DNA of 64,000 bases from Cristatella mucedo (GCA_009760855.2 WPIO01000108.1:1127501-1191500); one strand, 5' to 3'; positions 45,370 through 57,507 are shown, counted from the stretch's first letter. The notes: generated by a model from the letters alone, not told the origin. Translations and numbers: made by a program.

Positions 45370-47264
45370 CAATATAATACCACTGTTAAGTAGGAAATGC
45401 CAAGTACAAATAATAAGTAGGAAATATGAAATATAAATTAAGTATATTAATTATTATTATTAAATAATTATTTTAAATATTTATCAAGTAGGAAATATGT
45501 AGCTCTGCTCTCACTGCCGGATGCAACGTGTCGACTGCTGAACCACTTAGAGACAACTAATTACTGCAATGCCGGCTACGCGAACGCTGCAAGCCAGACA
45601 AATCGCAAAAGGGGGAAAATGCGAAAAGGGGTAAAATGCAAAAAACCAGATATACGAATTCCTAAGAGCTAGTTTCCTTAGGCAAAACACAGCTGGATTA
45701 ATTGAAGCACGGAAAATCATTCGAACGACCACGCCCAGGAGTGAATCATTACGCCCAGAATCGCATTACGACTACGCCCAGAATCATTCGAACGACTACG
45801 CCCGTGGAACTGCGACCGCGCAAGCTATAGCGGCCGGCACAGGCAAAGCAGAGCAGAGCGGCAAGAGTCAGCTGGCGGCGCGACCTGCTGGGCGCCGCAG
45901 ATGATAACAAACAGAGCTCGACACGGAGGAAAGGAGCGAGGGCAACGCATTCACGTAGGCTGCTGGCGGCCCCCAGCGCAACGAGGTGCGTGCTCTGCAC
46001 TCGGGCCTCTGCGCGGCCGCTGCCCGCCGCCGCCTCTGAGCAGGATTAAAGCTCCGGCAAAAAGGGCATGCAGCACCCGGTGCGATTTGCATGTTTTACA
46101 GTTTTTCGAGAGTCTGATGTTACGGTCTCGATCAAGCAAGCCTGGTGCGGCTGGAACTCACGCGCGGGGAGGCGAGGAACGGAGCACGAACGGGGTACGA
46201 AGCAAGAACGCAGCCCGCGAGTTCGCGCCAGCAGTTCGACCGAGTACCTAGATGAGCGCGCAGCGTCTGTCAGCGAAAGGATCGGCGTGATCTGCGGCCA
46301 GCGTGAGACCGCGATTTCAGCTACTGCCTTCAGCCTCCATTAAGCTGGGCACAAGAGCGAAGGCGTGACCACAAAAACCACCGTAGACGTACGTACGACA
46401 AAAGATATGCGGGACTGACCTTCACCTACCCGTCCGGAGGCAATCACGGTTTAGCCATCAGCTGACTGATCGAGCGTCAACAAAACGACAGTCGAATGCA
46501 CCGCACATACGAAAGTTGATAGCTTCAAATAAATTTCATCTTATGCTGATGACAGCCAACTTTCCATCGGACCGTTAGAATGCATGAATACCCCTAACGT
46601 GATGGGCAGGAAGCAGTGAGAGGAATAGATATAATAGAGATGGGGAGGGGCGTGGTGAAGACGCGCGGCGTTCCGCGACTAAAAGTAAAAGAGCTGTTAC
46701 TCCCTCGCAACTTCGCGATAATTTCTATCGTTCGCTACTTTATCTGAGCGCCGTCACTCGACAGAAGCGCACTGGCGTTGTCACCCGGCGTTGTCACCCG
46801 TTGTCACCCGGCCTTTCTCAACGCTCGCGAACACTCGCTACGCGCGCGTATTCCAAACGGCGTCTCGCCCTCTCGCGTCGCCGCGCCTAGCGAGGAAGTT
46901 TGTCGAGCCAAGCTGGATGGACTTGAAATCTCAGAGGAACCGCCGTGGAAATCGCGCAGGCCGGCGCTTCCGAGCTTTCGGCCGCAAAATCCGAGCCAAA
47001 AAAGGTTTCGTCCGCAACGTTCGCAAGGCAACGTCGTCTGGAGGTAGGCTACAGCGAGTGCGGCCTCTCGCGCTGGCCGCACTCGCTGCGTTTTCCCCCT
47101 CCTGCGTTTCTGCATTTTCGAGCTCTTCCTCTACCGTGCCGCCGTCATAATAGTCGTAAAAAGCAAGAGCGGTGCGGCTTTGCGACGCACAAGTAAAATG
47201 GCCACCAAGCGCACGCGTTGAGCACATTGACTAGCTAGCTAGTGTGCTCTCTCAGTACGTACAG
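45369..47264. other. Intergenic; GC-rich segments, no confident gene
   Basis: AT-rich to 45490. Positions 45720-45805 repeat an ACGCCCAGAATC-like unit three to four times. GC-rich stretches at 45820-46340 and 46660-47220 keep several frames open on both strands at once, as in CpG-rich non-coding DNA. GCGTTGTCACCCG recurs at 46775-46810. Either stretch could be promoter or 5' exon, but no domain or paired splice sites were recognised. Confidence 0.35.
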
Positions 47265-47345
47265 CACCTGCAAAGTGCCTAGAAAGAGCTTCAGTTTTCA
47301 GAGGGCGCTATGCAAACGTAGTATCATCTATATTATTATTTAATA
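47265..47345 (+). mobile_element. L2-like LINE 3' tail fragment
   Basis: CAAAGTGCCTAGAAAGAGCT...TTTTCAGAGGGCGCTATGC and an (ATT)-rich end. Confidence 0.75.
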
Positions 47346-47753
47346 ATTATAATAAGAATATTAGTGAACGCACCGGCTGCATTACGATTGGATTGTGCAG
47401 CGGCAATCGCTTACGGATCATACGCCTGTCAGTGAAAACGCTGGCGAAAGCAAGCGCGTAAGCATTTCCCTTTATCGGAGCGCCGCTGGCGACACATGCG
47501 GCTCTGCGGCTCCGTCGGAGCTCTCTCCTCTCTTTACTCTGCGAGCTTTGAATACCCATTTACTCGCTCTCAGTTACGAACAGCACGGCGACGTATGGAA
47601 CGGCATACTTCTAGCGTTTATTGCGTAGCCTTGGTAGTTGGTGTCTAGGGTTCAGGGTCCTAATGTCCCCCGACTGAAATGTGTCTTCAGGATTTCGCCA
47701 TATGTTCTTCCGGGAGAGTAGACTTTTTCCGTTTTCCAGACATACAGTTATAC

Positions 47754-47805
<52 letters not shown>

Positions 47806-48349
47806 CTAGAGTTAGACAATAATTATTCTCTAGCACTTCGAATTGCGACTATTGCTCAGAGGCATGAATGAAATACCGAAAAGTACCCACTAAATGTCAC
47901 TAGAAGTCTGCGTGTTGGCGAAAAAAATGCATCTTCGCTGTGACTAAGGGTTTGCAATTTTCCTTGCACTGCGTGCTTATGTCTAAACGCATAATTTTTC
48001 TTTCACCTCCAGCAGCGGGCATTTATTTCAAAATTTAACTCTGCCGCTTCTCTGCATTAAGGTGAGCAAATAGTTTAATCTTTTCGCGGCACGCTTCAAT
48101 TCCGAAGTGCGACACAGCGACCCTTGCGTTGGGCAGGAGCGTCCTTGAAAACGTCGCCGTCACCTTGAGATTCAGGAGCGTCCTTCGTACAAGGAAGCTC
48201 CTGCCCCCCACCGAGTCTTAGGTCGTCGCCGCGATTCAGGAAGGCACCCCTGCAGGCCGAATAATTACACTACAACAATAATTTACGCTACAGGCCAAAT
48301 AATTCGACGTCTCCTGCAAAGGTACGTGGAAGCGCTACTTTTGTTCTTT
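47346..48349. other. Intergenic with (TA)n at 47757-47806
   Basis: No gene was recognised. The AT array is about 50 bp with one G interruption. Confidence 0.4.
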
Positions 48350-48960
48350 CCGCGTCGGAGACGCACAGCGGCCCGCGCTGCAGCGGAAGTCGGACGCGCG
48401 CGCGCGCGTCGGTCAAATGTCGACGAACGCGGGGACGAATGCTCGAGCTGCCCGCGCGAAGCCGTCTAGCGCGGGAGCCAAGAGAGACTTGGCGCCCGCG
48501 CGCTCAGCGCCGGCACGTGCGTGTGCGCGGAGGGATGTGCACGCTCGTCCGCCGCCGCCGCCGCCGTAGCGTCAATGGCGCACTTTGCCGCGCTACGTAA
48601 CGGCGAGCTGAAAAGGACACTTGTCAGAGGGCGACGGCGCTGATGGCGCCGACATTCTTCTCGATGCCTCGACGGGGCTGCTCGCTCGCCGCCCGGCCTT
48701 GACCTTGGCTCGTTGGCGCTGCGAGCCGTGTGGGGGGCCGTCTGTCAGCGGCTGCCGCGGCCTGCCTGCGGCTCTCCGCTCCCCCCCAACCGCCGATTGC
48801 CGGTAACAGCGGTAAGCGGTAAGCGAACAGCTTGAGCAAAAGAAGCTCCGCAGTCGCTGCGAAGTCGACGCCGCCGAGCGGCTCGCGGCGGCAGAACGCC
48901 TCGCTCGCTCGCCGACAAGCAGCTCGGGCGACGCCGTTGCCTCGAGCTCTGGCTGCGACT
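48350..48960. promoter_or_regulatory. CpG-rich island
   Basis: Very CpG-dense DNA including GCGCGCGCGCG near 48400, CCGCCG repeats near 48555 and CGGAAGT (ETS-type) near 48383. It ends abruptly at an AT-rich block at 48965. It resembles a promoter island, but no downstream exon could be identified on either strand. Confidence 0.35.
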
Positions 48961-48965
48961 TGCGA

Positions 48966-49180
48966 AATTATTTATATAAATTTGAATATAAATTAATATA
49001 AATTAATAATTAATAACTAATTATAATATAATATAAAATATAATATATAATATAATATATAATATAATATAATATATAATATAATATAATATATATATAT
49101 AATATAATGATATACGATAATAATAATATGCATAATATAGTATAGTATATTATAATAATAATAAATAAATTAATTAATTC
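48966..49180. repeat. AT-rich low-complexity block
   Basis: About 215 bp composed almost only of A and T (ATAATATAAT-type). Confidence 0.9.
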
Positions 49181-49215
49181 GGTAGCCAACAGACTTCATC
49201 GCACGCAACGAAGAT
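49181..49215 (-). mobile_element. Tiny LINE family 2 fragment
   Basis: TCGGTAGCCAACAGACTTC matches the family-2 region near the end of the ORF (as at 12350 and 29480). Confidence 0.55.
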
Positions 49216-49374
49216 ACGAATATAACGAATATACTTCACGAGTATTCGCCGACGATAAATCAATCCGAGGCGCTTTTTTGCTGAAGCTTTTTTTGGAGCG
49301 GAAAGAAGAGCTGCAGCGAATCCTGCACATCTCAAAGCTCGGCACCCTTCCTTTTTTTGTTGAAATTGGCTTTT

Positions 49375-49560
49375 AAATGTGGTCAGGTTCCAGGTTTCAG
49401 CGTCCTGTCAAAGGATTAAGGTTTGTACGAGGTATTTCAGACTGTTGGTCCAGCATGCTTTGACACTCTACAGTTTCACTGCGCGAGAAGTGGAGTAATG
49501 TGGCAACTGCGACGCTCACGGCAGACAAGCCTGTCATTGGTAGGCCAGTAAGCAACAGAG
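49375..49560 (-). mobile_element. L2-like LINE family 1, fragment (reverse)
   Basis: TTTTAAATGTGGTCAGG, GGTTTGTACGAGGTATTTC, GAGAAGTGG and CTCACGGCAGACAAGCCTG are reverse-complement pieces of the family-1 C-terminal region, with internal deletions. Confidence 0.75.
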
Positions 49561-49934
49561 TCCACCTAGATTTCGAGCAGACACATTTTGAAAGTCTATT
49601 TCTGAATAACACTAGGTTTGCCCATAAACTAGTAATGACGAAAGGGATCAAAGCGAATTCTTGTCAGGTAGAAGCACGTGGCCACTGGGCTTTAGCCCTG
49701 GGACTATCTGTTGGCGCAGCGTGCTGTTTGTCAGTGTTGATTAGGGTATCGCAGCGTGGTCTCGATGCACGCCCGCTGCACTCGGACTGAAAGGCAGACT
49801 GAGCCTTTTGTGCCGCTACTATGCAAATGAGATCGCTGTATCGGGTGAACTTTGCTTACTTGTACGGTACCTGAACTCTTAGGAGCTTCAGCTAGATGAT
49901 GCTAGATGACGGCTCCTGTTGTATTTAATATCCC
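49561..49934. other. Intergenic, no gene seen
   Basis: No recognisable signal. Confidence 0.4.
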
Positions 49935-50370
49935 TGTTTAATTTATTTTCGGGTAACCAGTGCCCAGCAGTTTTGTCTCGTCACTCCTGTGTGGACAATA
50001 CATTAGCTGTTCCATTCCTCCGCTTAAAGACCGTTGGCGACAGAACCTTGAGCTCTGCAGGTCCTAGACTGTGGAACTCGCTTCCACAATTCTTACGCAA
50101 CGACAACTACTCTCCTACTGCCGACTATGGTTCATCTTTTTCAGCGGTCCTGAGCTGCTACTTCTATGCTACTCACTCCCTCAACTGCTCTCCTGACTCT
50201 GCTATGCTTTCCACTTTCTCTTTGTTGCGTGCGATGAAGTGTGTTGGCTACCGAATGCGTACCGAAAGCCGCTTAGGCTGTGAGTTCGCTACACAAAACT
50301 CTCCTGCGTAACACCCACGCAATCTTTGTGGCTTTGTGGAGTTACAGACGGAGATACATTACATACCTTC
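49935..50370 (+). mobile_element. LINE family 2, 3' end fragment
   Basis: From RHSCVDNTLAVPFLRLKTVG through [20 protein letters not shown] to YRMRTESRLGCEFA, in one open frame of about 125 codons, then 3' UTR to GGAGATACATTACATA. It abuts family-1 copy j. Confidence 0.93.
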
Positions 50371-50379
50371 CAGCTCTCC

Positions 50380-51390
50380 AGCCCGTCGAATTCTCTCAGC
50401 TCCCATGCTGCTTATAATGATGACATCCACACATGGATGGCAGCAAATTTTCTTAAATTGAATGATGATAAACTAATTTACTAGCTACGAAAACCAAGTG
50501 TGATTCACAAATTAGAAAGGCTAGCACTAAAAAATTGTCTCTGCCAGGATATATCCTTTTGAATCTTCACAAAGTCTAGGCGTCATGTTCCAAAGTGACA
50601 TTTCGTTAGACGACAACATCAGCTCCACAGTAAAGTCTGCCTACTTTCAGCAACATACATTACTAAAATTCGGGCGATGCTTAGACAGAGATACCACATC
50701 TAAATTGGTCCAAGCATTTGTGACATCCCGTATTGACTTCTGTAACTCAGTAGTTGCTGGTCTCCTGGCCTGCGCACTCAGGCACTTACAGCTGGTGAAA
50801 AACTCAGCAGCTCTGCTTGTCTGTCGTGAGCGTCGCAGTTGCAACGTCACACCACTTCTCGCTGACCTGCACTAGGTCTCAGTCAAGCAACGCATCTAAT
50901 TCAAGATTCTGCCACTCACTTTCAGGTCTCTTCATTCTTTGCCTCCAGCTTACCTATCAGACCCACTTCCCCAACAGGCTAAGCATCTTATTATTCTTTG
51001 TCTGTATCTAATCATTCACCTGTATTTGGTACGAACCCCAAATCCTTCGGAGACCATTCCTTTAGTTCGTATGTTCTGACGACATCCCCCGAATTCACTA
51101 CTTAAAAAGAAAGACTAGAAACGCATCTAATTATCACAGTGTATAGAGGTTTCCTGTGTTTCAGCCTTGACTTTGCTTATGTGTTCTGACACGGTGCAAG
51201 CTGCCACCAACCACACATGCATGCTGACCCTGTGCATGTCACCACTAACCATGTTATTCTTTTTTATTTATTGAGCTTGCTACCAGTAACCATTCGATCG
51301 TGTTTCCTTTGCCACAAATGTAAAGCGCCTAGAGGGTGAGTTATCTGAGGCCACTATATCAAACATCTTATTATTATTATTAAAAATACA
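50380..51390 (+). mobile_element. L2-like LINE family 1, copy j
   Basis: Decayed post-YADD region, then FQSDISLDDNISSTVKSAYF, TSKLVQAFVTSRIDFCNS and RRSCNVTPLLADLH before stops. 3' UTR, hairpin and (ATT)n tail near 51385. Confidence 0.9.
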
Positions 51391-51980
51391 ACTAGCTTAC
51401 ATGTCGCAGAGCTTATTTTAGTGAGACTATAAGCTTGAAAAAGATAAGGTATATATCAGTACGCTAAGATAAACGACGAGTCATAGTAAATTATAGTGGC
51501 AAATAAATCGCCCGAGCAGCCAACTATATCTATCCTAATGCTATCTATGCTAACCAGTGCAGATACTTGCCTTATTATCTCAGTGATGTCGATTGAATTA
51601 TGCCAAAATGAGCCTGCCGTTCTATCTAGGATATTTTAAATTTACGCAATATGTGCATACAAACTTAACAGGTTATTACTAACGATAAAATAACGTGCAC
51701 GCTGCATTTTTCCTTCAGTATAATGTAGAAACTTCACTGAACCATAAGTACAAAAAAGTACCAATGGAGCTGGCAATTAGTTAACTTAGGAAGGCACGGA
51801 AACGCAGCTCAGTCTATTGAGTAACTCGATTCATTACACACACAGAAGAGTAACTCTTCGTTAGATATAATTAACCACTTAATATTTGATGACCGAGAAC
51901 TTCTTTCGTGTTGCAGACTGAAAGCCACACTTACTTCTCATCGATACTTTGAAAATTTGGAAATCAGAGCAAAAGTCAGC
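51391..51980. other. Intergenic, no gene seen
   Basis: AT-rich. A clear acceptor-like TTCTTTCGTGTTGCAG ends at 51916, but the frame open downstream at 51981 has a stop right after it. Confidence 0.35.
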
Positions 51981-52725
51981 TCTCCCAGGGCTCTTCGCCA
52001 AAGAGGAGTGCCATCTACTTGCCGTCGATGAGAATTTTGCTTTGCGAACTGTCTTCACTCAAAAAAAGAAAAGCCGACGCAGCTCAGATAGCTCCCGGAA
52101 TTTGGCAGCTCCGAGAGCAGCGAACGCTTGTCTGGCAGCGAGAACAAGTTCAGGAGAAACGCTGAAGAGAAGAGACAAGCTGAAGAGAAACACCATTGGA
52201 TTAACGATGAAGTCACCATCAGCTTTAGAAGACCCATTAGCTTCTCATTGCACGTCGAATTGCTGCTTTCCGGCAGAAGAAGCGCCGAGCAGAAGAACGC
52301 TAGCGTCTGGCACTGGCGGAGCATTGTGGGAGTCTAAGCAAGACCTTGACCTCACCGGCTGCAGCAGGCAGACAGGGTCAGATGCCCAGCCCGAGCTACA
52401 GCTGGCTGATACTTTGGTCGGTGCTGCTGATAAAATTGACGTTGTAGCCGCCGGGTCAGTTGCGCAGCCTCAGCAACAGCTGACTGAAGCTTTGGCCGAT
52501 GCTTCAGAAGACATTGCAGTCGCAGCCGCCGAAGACGCTGCAGTCGGGGAGCTCGGAAGCAAGCAGTTGCTTTCAAGACTCGAAGTTGAGAGACCGACAG
52601 CCCTTACAATTCTCGCTGATATGTCACGTAAGCTAATTTTTATTCGGCATAATCAATTGAGAATGACTAGCAATGATTACGACCGGTTTAGGGACAATTG
52701 TAGATTGTTCAACCTAATAGTTTAA
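51981..52725 (+). CDS. Unrecognised exon-like open frame (~248 codons)
   Basis: No family was recognised. The longest non-repeat open frame in this half of the window has no ATG at its start. It could be entered at acceptor AGCTCTCCCAG (ending 51980) and left at donor-like GTAAGC near 52630, or it could end at TAA at 52725. The N-terminal half is basic and Ser-rich (TQKKKSRRSSDSSR, ETLKRRDKLKR). Residues around QPELQLADTLVGAADKIDVV and QPQQQLTEALADASEDIAVA form two diverged ~27-residue acidic/Ala-rich repeats. Its GC content exceeds that of its flanks. It may be an exon of a charged, disordered protein or a chance frame. Confidence 0.35.
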
Positions 52726-53344
52726 ATAATGATTACAAACGCTTAATATACCGTATAGCGGTTCATGTACGGTATTGTAGGGTCATCACTGCACCGAGTC
52801 TGCTACCAGCATCTTCTGCCTTTTGAAGACGGTAAGACTTGCGTGCTTAGAGCTACAGCCTTCCAGCCGATGCCGGGCAAACTGTACACTGAATGAACGG
52901 CTCGGATTTTTCAGGATGGCGGCGCGAGCTCGTATGCAGGAATGGATCGTCAGCTGCAAGGATAGATGTCTACTATTGGACTCCTGGTGGTACACACAAA
53001 CTGGTAATACATTCCAGCGTGCCAAGAGGCTTCTGTGCAGCAACCGGCAAGCGAGGCAGACTCACTGACCAGCTCTCGAAACAATGATCACTTAAGGGAG
53101 ACGTGTAGCCACCAGGACTCAAGAATCGGTTTTCATGTACCGCCATCGCTTCCAAGCCCACGAGATCATTTTATCGGGCTCAGCATCGGGATCAGGACAG
53201 ATGAATGGCCCTTTAAAAAAATGGTGCGAGTCGCTCGAGGTAAAAGCTAACCGGTGGCTTAATAGTGTGCGCAGCTGAAAAAGAGAACTTTCTTCCCACA
53301 CTCATTTAATCCTATAAAATACTAGCTGATTCTCTCTCCCTATT
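52726..53344. other. Intergenic, no gene seen
   Basis: No recognisable signal. Confidence 0.4.
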
Positions 53345-53480
53345 TGTATGGAGACAGAAGAGATTTACGGCTATCAATACCGCTTGCAGCGGCAAAAAAG
53401 GATCACCCAGGATTCAAATCTACAACCTCGGGACTGAGTTCATGAAAAACGACCGCCTTTTCTGGTGTGCCATTGCGGCT
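53345..53480 (-). repeat. SINE-A, copy 5 (reverse)
   Basis: GACAGAAGAGATTTACGGC, GGATCACCCAGGATTCAAAT and CTACAACCTCGGGACTGAG match the reverse complement of SINE-A. Confidence 0.7.
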
Positions 53481-54305
53481 AACTATAGAGCTTAAAAATG
53501 GAAAGTCTCCAAGTCAGGCCGTCGCTAACTGTCAAGTGGCAAACCAGATCCCTAGGTGCGATCGCTCGAGCAATTCAACTCTACAGAGATCGAGACCTTC
53601 CGTTCAATAGCTGCCTTCATTCGCTCCTGGCTAGCAGGCCAGAAGACTGCCTGCGTGCTGCTGGAGAGTTTCCCGGCAGTGCACTCAAAGCTAAGCAAGC
53701 GTCGGTCGTTACTCAGTTTGTACAATGTAACAGCAATGCAATTCTTTTTAGCTACTCCACCCATCAAGCCAACCGATTCCTTCCATACTTTGTTGATTAC
53801 CTTCCTTCTATATTATTTAATCTTTACTATCTTTCTTTTCTATATTTATTATCTAAAGCAGTTTAGACATCCCGGTCTTTCTCTCACTATGACCACGTAT
53901 TTCTCTCACTTAAAAGGCCGAGGTCGTTTCTGAGACATAAGTGCCCAGTTACTATGCAGTCAGTTCAAGAAAAGAGACGTTCTTAGCTACAGTCTAATAG
54001 CAATTACTCTGTTTAAAAGGTTACTAACAGCACTCTTTACAATTGTCACAGCTCTGCCAAGCCCCTGTGGGGTTTGACACTACCTAGGCTGGCTGAGGTT
54101 TCAGCGGCAGATGCTAGTAGAATTTGACAGGGCTGCATTTTTGATCAGTTTCTAATCAAAATACTCTAATTTCTAATCAAAATAGTCTGGATAGCGTTTC
54201 TAAAAGTTTTCTGATCAAACGTGAAACTGTGCGTAGAGGGCAATCCATATTTCCTTTTTGGTGTATAATATTTGCACAAAAACACGTTTGTGCGGAAATA
54301 AAATT
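53481..54305. other. Intergenic, no confident gene
   Basis: An ATG-initiated frame of 122 codons (53498-53866) ends in a hydrophobic stretch (LPSILFNLYYLSFLYLLSK). It has no recognised relatives and overlaps another open frame, so it is not called. Confidence 0.3.
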
Positions 54306-54364
54306 CATTCACCCTCATATGCACACATACACACATACATACTTACATACATATACACACACAA

Positions 54365-54403
<39 letters not shown>

Positions 54404-54428
54404 ATGTATACATGCACAGTATAGTACT

Positions 54429-54514
<86 letters not shown>
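54306..54514. repeat. Compound CA/TA microsatellite
   Basis: ACACATAC-rich DNA, (AT)n at about 54373-54400, (CA)n at about 54434-54482 and (AT)n to about 54512. Confidence 0.95.
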
Positions 54515-54794
54515 GGAGACACAAATAAATACATAAACATATAGATGTATGCCCGTATTTATAAACGCACGAGTGTATTTGTATATGCATTTTTATACGA
54601 TGTGTATTAATATTTGCCCCTATTGTAACAGCATCCCATAATTGTGGTGTCAGCATAGGTACGAAGTTTGAATTTAGTCCTGCGAAGTTTCAATCGAGTG
54701 TGCAGCTAACCCATAGCTCACTAATGTAGCGATACAACCAGGAGAGATATTGTAGAGAGGGATATCAAGGGACGCCATGGCAAGTGTAAGGAGC
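54515..54794. other. Intergenic, no gene seen
   Basis: No recognisable signal. Confidence 0.4.
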
Positions 54795-54945
54795 AAGTGT
54801 AAGCATCTTTATAGTCACGTGGCCGTGGGTTCGAATCCAACAGTGGCAGGTGATCGTTTAGTACCACTGCAAGCAGTGGTGATAGCCTTTAATGATCTTC
54901 TGCCGCTATACAAAAGAGGCTGTTAAATCAGCTAGTTTTTTTCTT
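54795..54945 (+). repeat. SINE-A, copy 6
   Basis: GTGGGTTCGAATCC (B box), ACCACTGCAAGCAGTGGTGA and GCTATACAAAAGAGGCTG, ending in a T run. Confidence 0.8.
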
Positions 54946-54954
54946 ATATAGTAT

Positions 54955-55130
54955 AAGTATGGTTAATTTGCATAGCCCACTAAGAGAACCAAATCTCTAT
55001 TCGGGCACACGCGTATGCCACGGGGCCCGAGTCCATGATCTCGGTCAAGTACATTCACCTTGACCTTGGCTTGAGGTAAGTACCTTGACCTCAAAGCCAA
55101 ACAAGGGCGGCAACTTGCAAACACCATCTC
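54955..55130 (-). repeat. SINE-B, copy 3 (reverse)
   Basis: Same order of blocks as at 962-1165: hairpin tail (CACTAAGAGAACC...ATCTCTATTCGGGC), ATGCCACGGGGC, then GATCTCGGTCAAG and ACATTCACCTTGACCTT. It lies 10 bp from SINE-A copy 6 in opposite orientation. Confidence 0.7.
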
Positions 55131-55770
55131 CATATATAAAAAGAGCCTGTTCCTATATTTTAAGGGTGTATGCATACTTAGTATGTTGACCGAAACAAGG
55201 TTCTAAAATTGATAAACAGAAAAAAGTAAGCCCTTAGGTTGTAATCAAACTCTGCTCGTGACTCACGAGATCGAATTGTCAAGAGAAAAGTTGTAGCCCA
55301 CGAGTCTCCTGTGCAAAACAGACCTCATTAGTCAAACTGCATGCCTGCACAGCTTCCTTTCACCAGGTAATGTTCTGTTCTCACTGACCATTGAAATCCA
55401 AGCTTTTCTAGTGCTTTTTCCGAGGTTGCTTGACTGCCTCTGCCAGTCTAGTGAATAGGCTTCCACAGTCATGTTCGGAATACTATCAAGCAAAGGGGAG
55501 CATTTTTATCTATCTGGCAGTTTTCGTAGATGCAAGTTCCGATTTCGCGTTCACTTAGCCGTGTAGCCTTCATCTCGGTCAGTGGAATTATGTGGCAGTT
55601 TAAAGCTGGAAAGATTTTTGCTTGCAGAGGTCAATAGTCGGAGTGAAAAAATACCGTGAGTGTGCGCGCATGCTGAACATTTATTTCCCATTCTGCCATG
55701 CAACAATGCAGTGATTAATTGAGTGGCAGAGTTCGCTTGAGTCGCCCGCCGCGAGCTGTACACTATTGCA
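55131..55770. other. Intergenic, no gene seen
   Basis: No recognisable signal. Confidence 0.4.
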
Positions 55771-56020
55771 GTGGCCGGTCATCCGGAGACTCGGCTTACT
55801 GAACGAAACTTCAGTTTTGAGCAGAAAAGAATCACAGCCGGAAACTCCTCGTACGAGTACCTGAGGAAGGCAGGTGTTAGTAGTGATGTTAAAGTCCGAC
55901 AAGCGAAAGGTGGCGAAAGTAAGGGGAGCGGCTTCCGAGGCAACGAGTTCAGTGTCGCTGAGCGGCGTCCGACAGGGTCACCATCGACCTTGAGATCGCT
56001 GGAAGTTAAGGCCACGGTAA
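55771..56020 (+). CDS. Unrecognised exon-like segment (~83 codons)
   Basis: Bounded by acceptor-like GTACACTATTGCAG (ending 55770) and donor-like GCCACG then GTAAGC. The enclosed frame is open and polar (GHPETRLTERNFSFEQKRIT, KGGESKGSGFRGNEFS). No family was recognised. Support is only the paired splice signals and open frame, and the flanks are AT-richer. Confidence 0.25.
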
Positions 56021-56094
56021 GCTCCTCCGAAACAGAGTCTCAGGCTCGCGAACTGTCTAGACCCCCAGTGTTTCTGAGGATATTTTCTTCAATG

Positions 56095-56170
56095 CTTCCT
56101 TTGTAGTAAGCGTATAGTGCCTAGAAAAAGATTGAGTTCTCTAAGGGCGCTATATCAAATGTATTATAAT
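56095..56170 (+). mobile_element. L2-like LINE 3' tail fragment
   Basis: GTATAGTGCCTAGAAAAAGA...GTTCTCTAAGGGCGCTATATC, with an (ATT)-type end. Confidence 0.8.
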
Positions 56171-57048
56171 TATTATCATTACTGTTTTCGTCTTCATGAT
56201 GCGTCTTCGATGAGCCCACTAGGCTGACCTTATGTGCGAAAGATTTGCTGCAAACCTTGCCGGAGACAATCCTTTAAAAGAAACTCATTTCCCGAGAATG
56301 GTTACGCCAGACCACCGACATTTACAAATGGTTTCTCAGGTTTCGGACGTAGCGAATGAGTTGCATTCCTACTATATCCTACATTTGTGTGAATAACCTC
56401 TTTCTTTGTTCTGTCTATTTATGTCAATACTTTATTTTTACGTCATATTTACGTCAATAATCGAGATTAAACTTCAGTATTAGCCTTTCGTTTCCGTCTT
56501 TGACCGCTTGGCAGCAATCTAAAAGGAATCCAAGTGCACGAATCGTCTAGAAATGCGAGGATTTCCTCTTCCTCAATTTGTTTGCACATAAAAACGCAGC
56601 ATGCGTATGAATACACAGGTGCCTCGATGCTGATCGAGCTCAGTCCTAAGAAACCGAAAAGCGTATTTCCAGGTCAGCGTATTTCTAGGTCAACGTATTT
56701 TTAGGTTTTCGAGCGGAAAAAAGAGCAAAAACGTGCAGTACCTTAAAAAACGAGTTTCTTGAAGCACGGTACATGTAGCGTAACGGCACGCTTTCATTCA
56801 CAAATGCGCATTCGATAATGTTTTGCTTGTTATCAAAATCTGAAGAGAAGCAGTCTCGAGGAGGAGTACTATTTGATCGCTCCGGTTTTTTGAAGAAAAC
56901 GAGCTATTTATGCTTCCGCACAATCGTGGGTTCGTCTTACAAGATCTGATCGTTTTTAGTACCGTACGTGCCAGATGTTTTATGAGCTCTGAACTTACAT
57001 ACGCAATGTTTGCCGTCCACTTTGTAGAAGCTACGTCAACAGTGCAAA
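56171..57048. other. Intergenic, no gene seen
   Basis: No recognisable signal; imperfect repeats of CAGCGTATTTCTAGG near 56660-56705. Confidence 0.4.
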
Positions 57049-57507
57049 GTGAATGATTGTTCACCAAGAGGGAGGAGAGTGCGGAGTAATAAGAATAGCA
57101 CTCCAAGGCTTGATCACTTGTGCGCCGAAAGTGCGGAAGGATCGAGCGCATCGGGGATGGAGTTAAACTCGCCAAAGGCGAAGGTCAGTGCGTTATGTGC
57201 CGAGCGAATACTCGACGCTGACGAGCAAGCGTCACGGAGCGGCCGTGGCGGCCCAACTGCTGGATTATCTTCTTCTGCACTATCATCGTCTTCTGCACGG
57301 CGCGGCCTCATTGAAAAAAGAACGAGAGGCCCAGGAGTCGAAGAGATGCTCTGCCCTCCGAAAAAAAAGAAGTGGTCGTGTCGACTCTTGAGTAAAGAAT
57401 CCAAATCGCTTGAAGAAGCACCACTCACCACTGCAGCTCGAGCCGCCATTGATCGAGCTGCATGCGTGGCCAACGCTCTGTCGTGGGGCATCAATCTGCC
57501 GAACTGA
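57049..57507 (+). CDS. Unrecognised open frame, possible terminal exon (<=152 codons)
   Basis: No family was recognised. The first in-frame ATG encodes MELNSPKAK, with earlier codons open from a GTG at 57049. The middle is Ser-rich (SSSALSSSSARR). A basic CPPKKKKW may be a nuclear signal, and the end is Ala-rich to TGA at 57507. A canonical AATAAA lies near 57695, about 190 bp downstream, consistent with a last exon. The local sequence is GC-richer than its surroundings. A second frame is open across 57188-57391, which weakens the call. Confidence 0.35.
   Translation: MNDCSPRGRRVRSNKNSTPRLDHLCAESAEGSSASGMELNSPKAKVSALCAERILDADEQASRSGRGGPTAGLSSSALSSSSARRGLIEKRTRGPGVEEMLCPPKKKKWSCRLLSKESKSLEEAPLTTAARAAIDRAACVANALSWGINLPN

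Noticed and set aside
49500-49790. 96-codon plus-strand frame as a gene
   Set aside because: Its first 60 bp lie in an inverted LINE fragment and the rest shows no recognisable feature.
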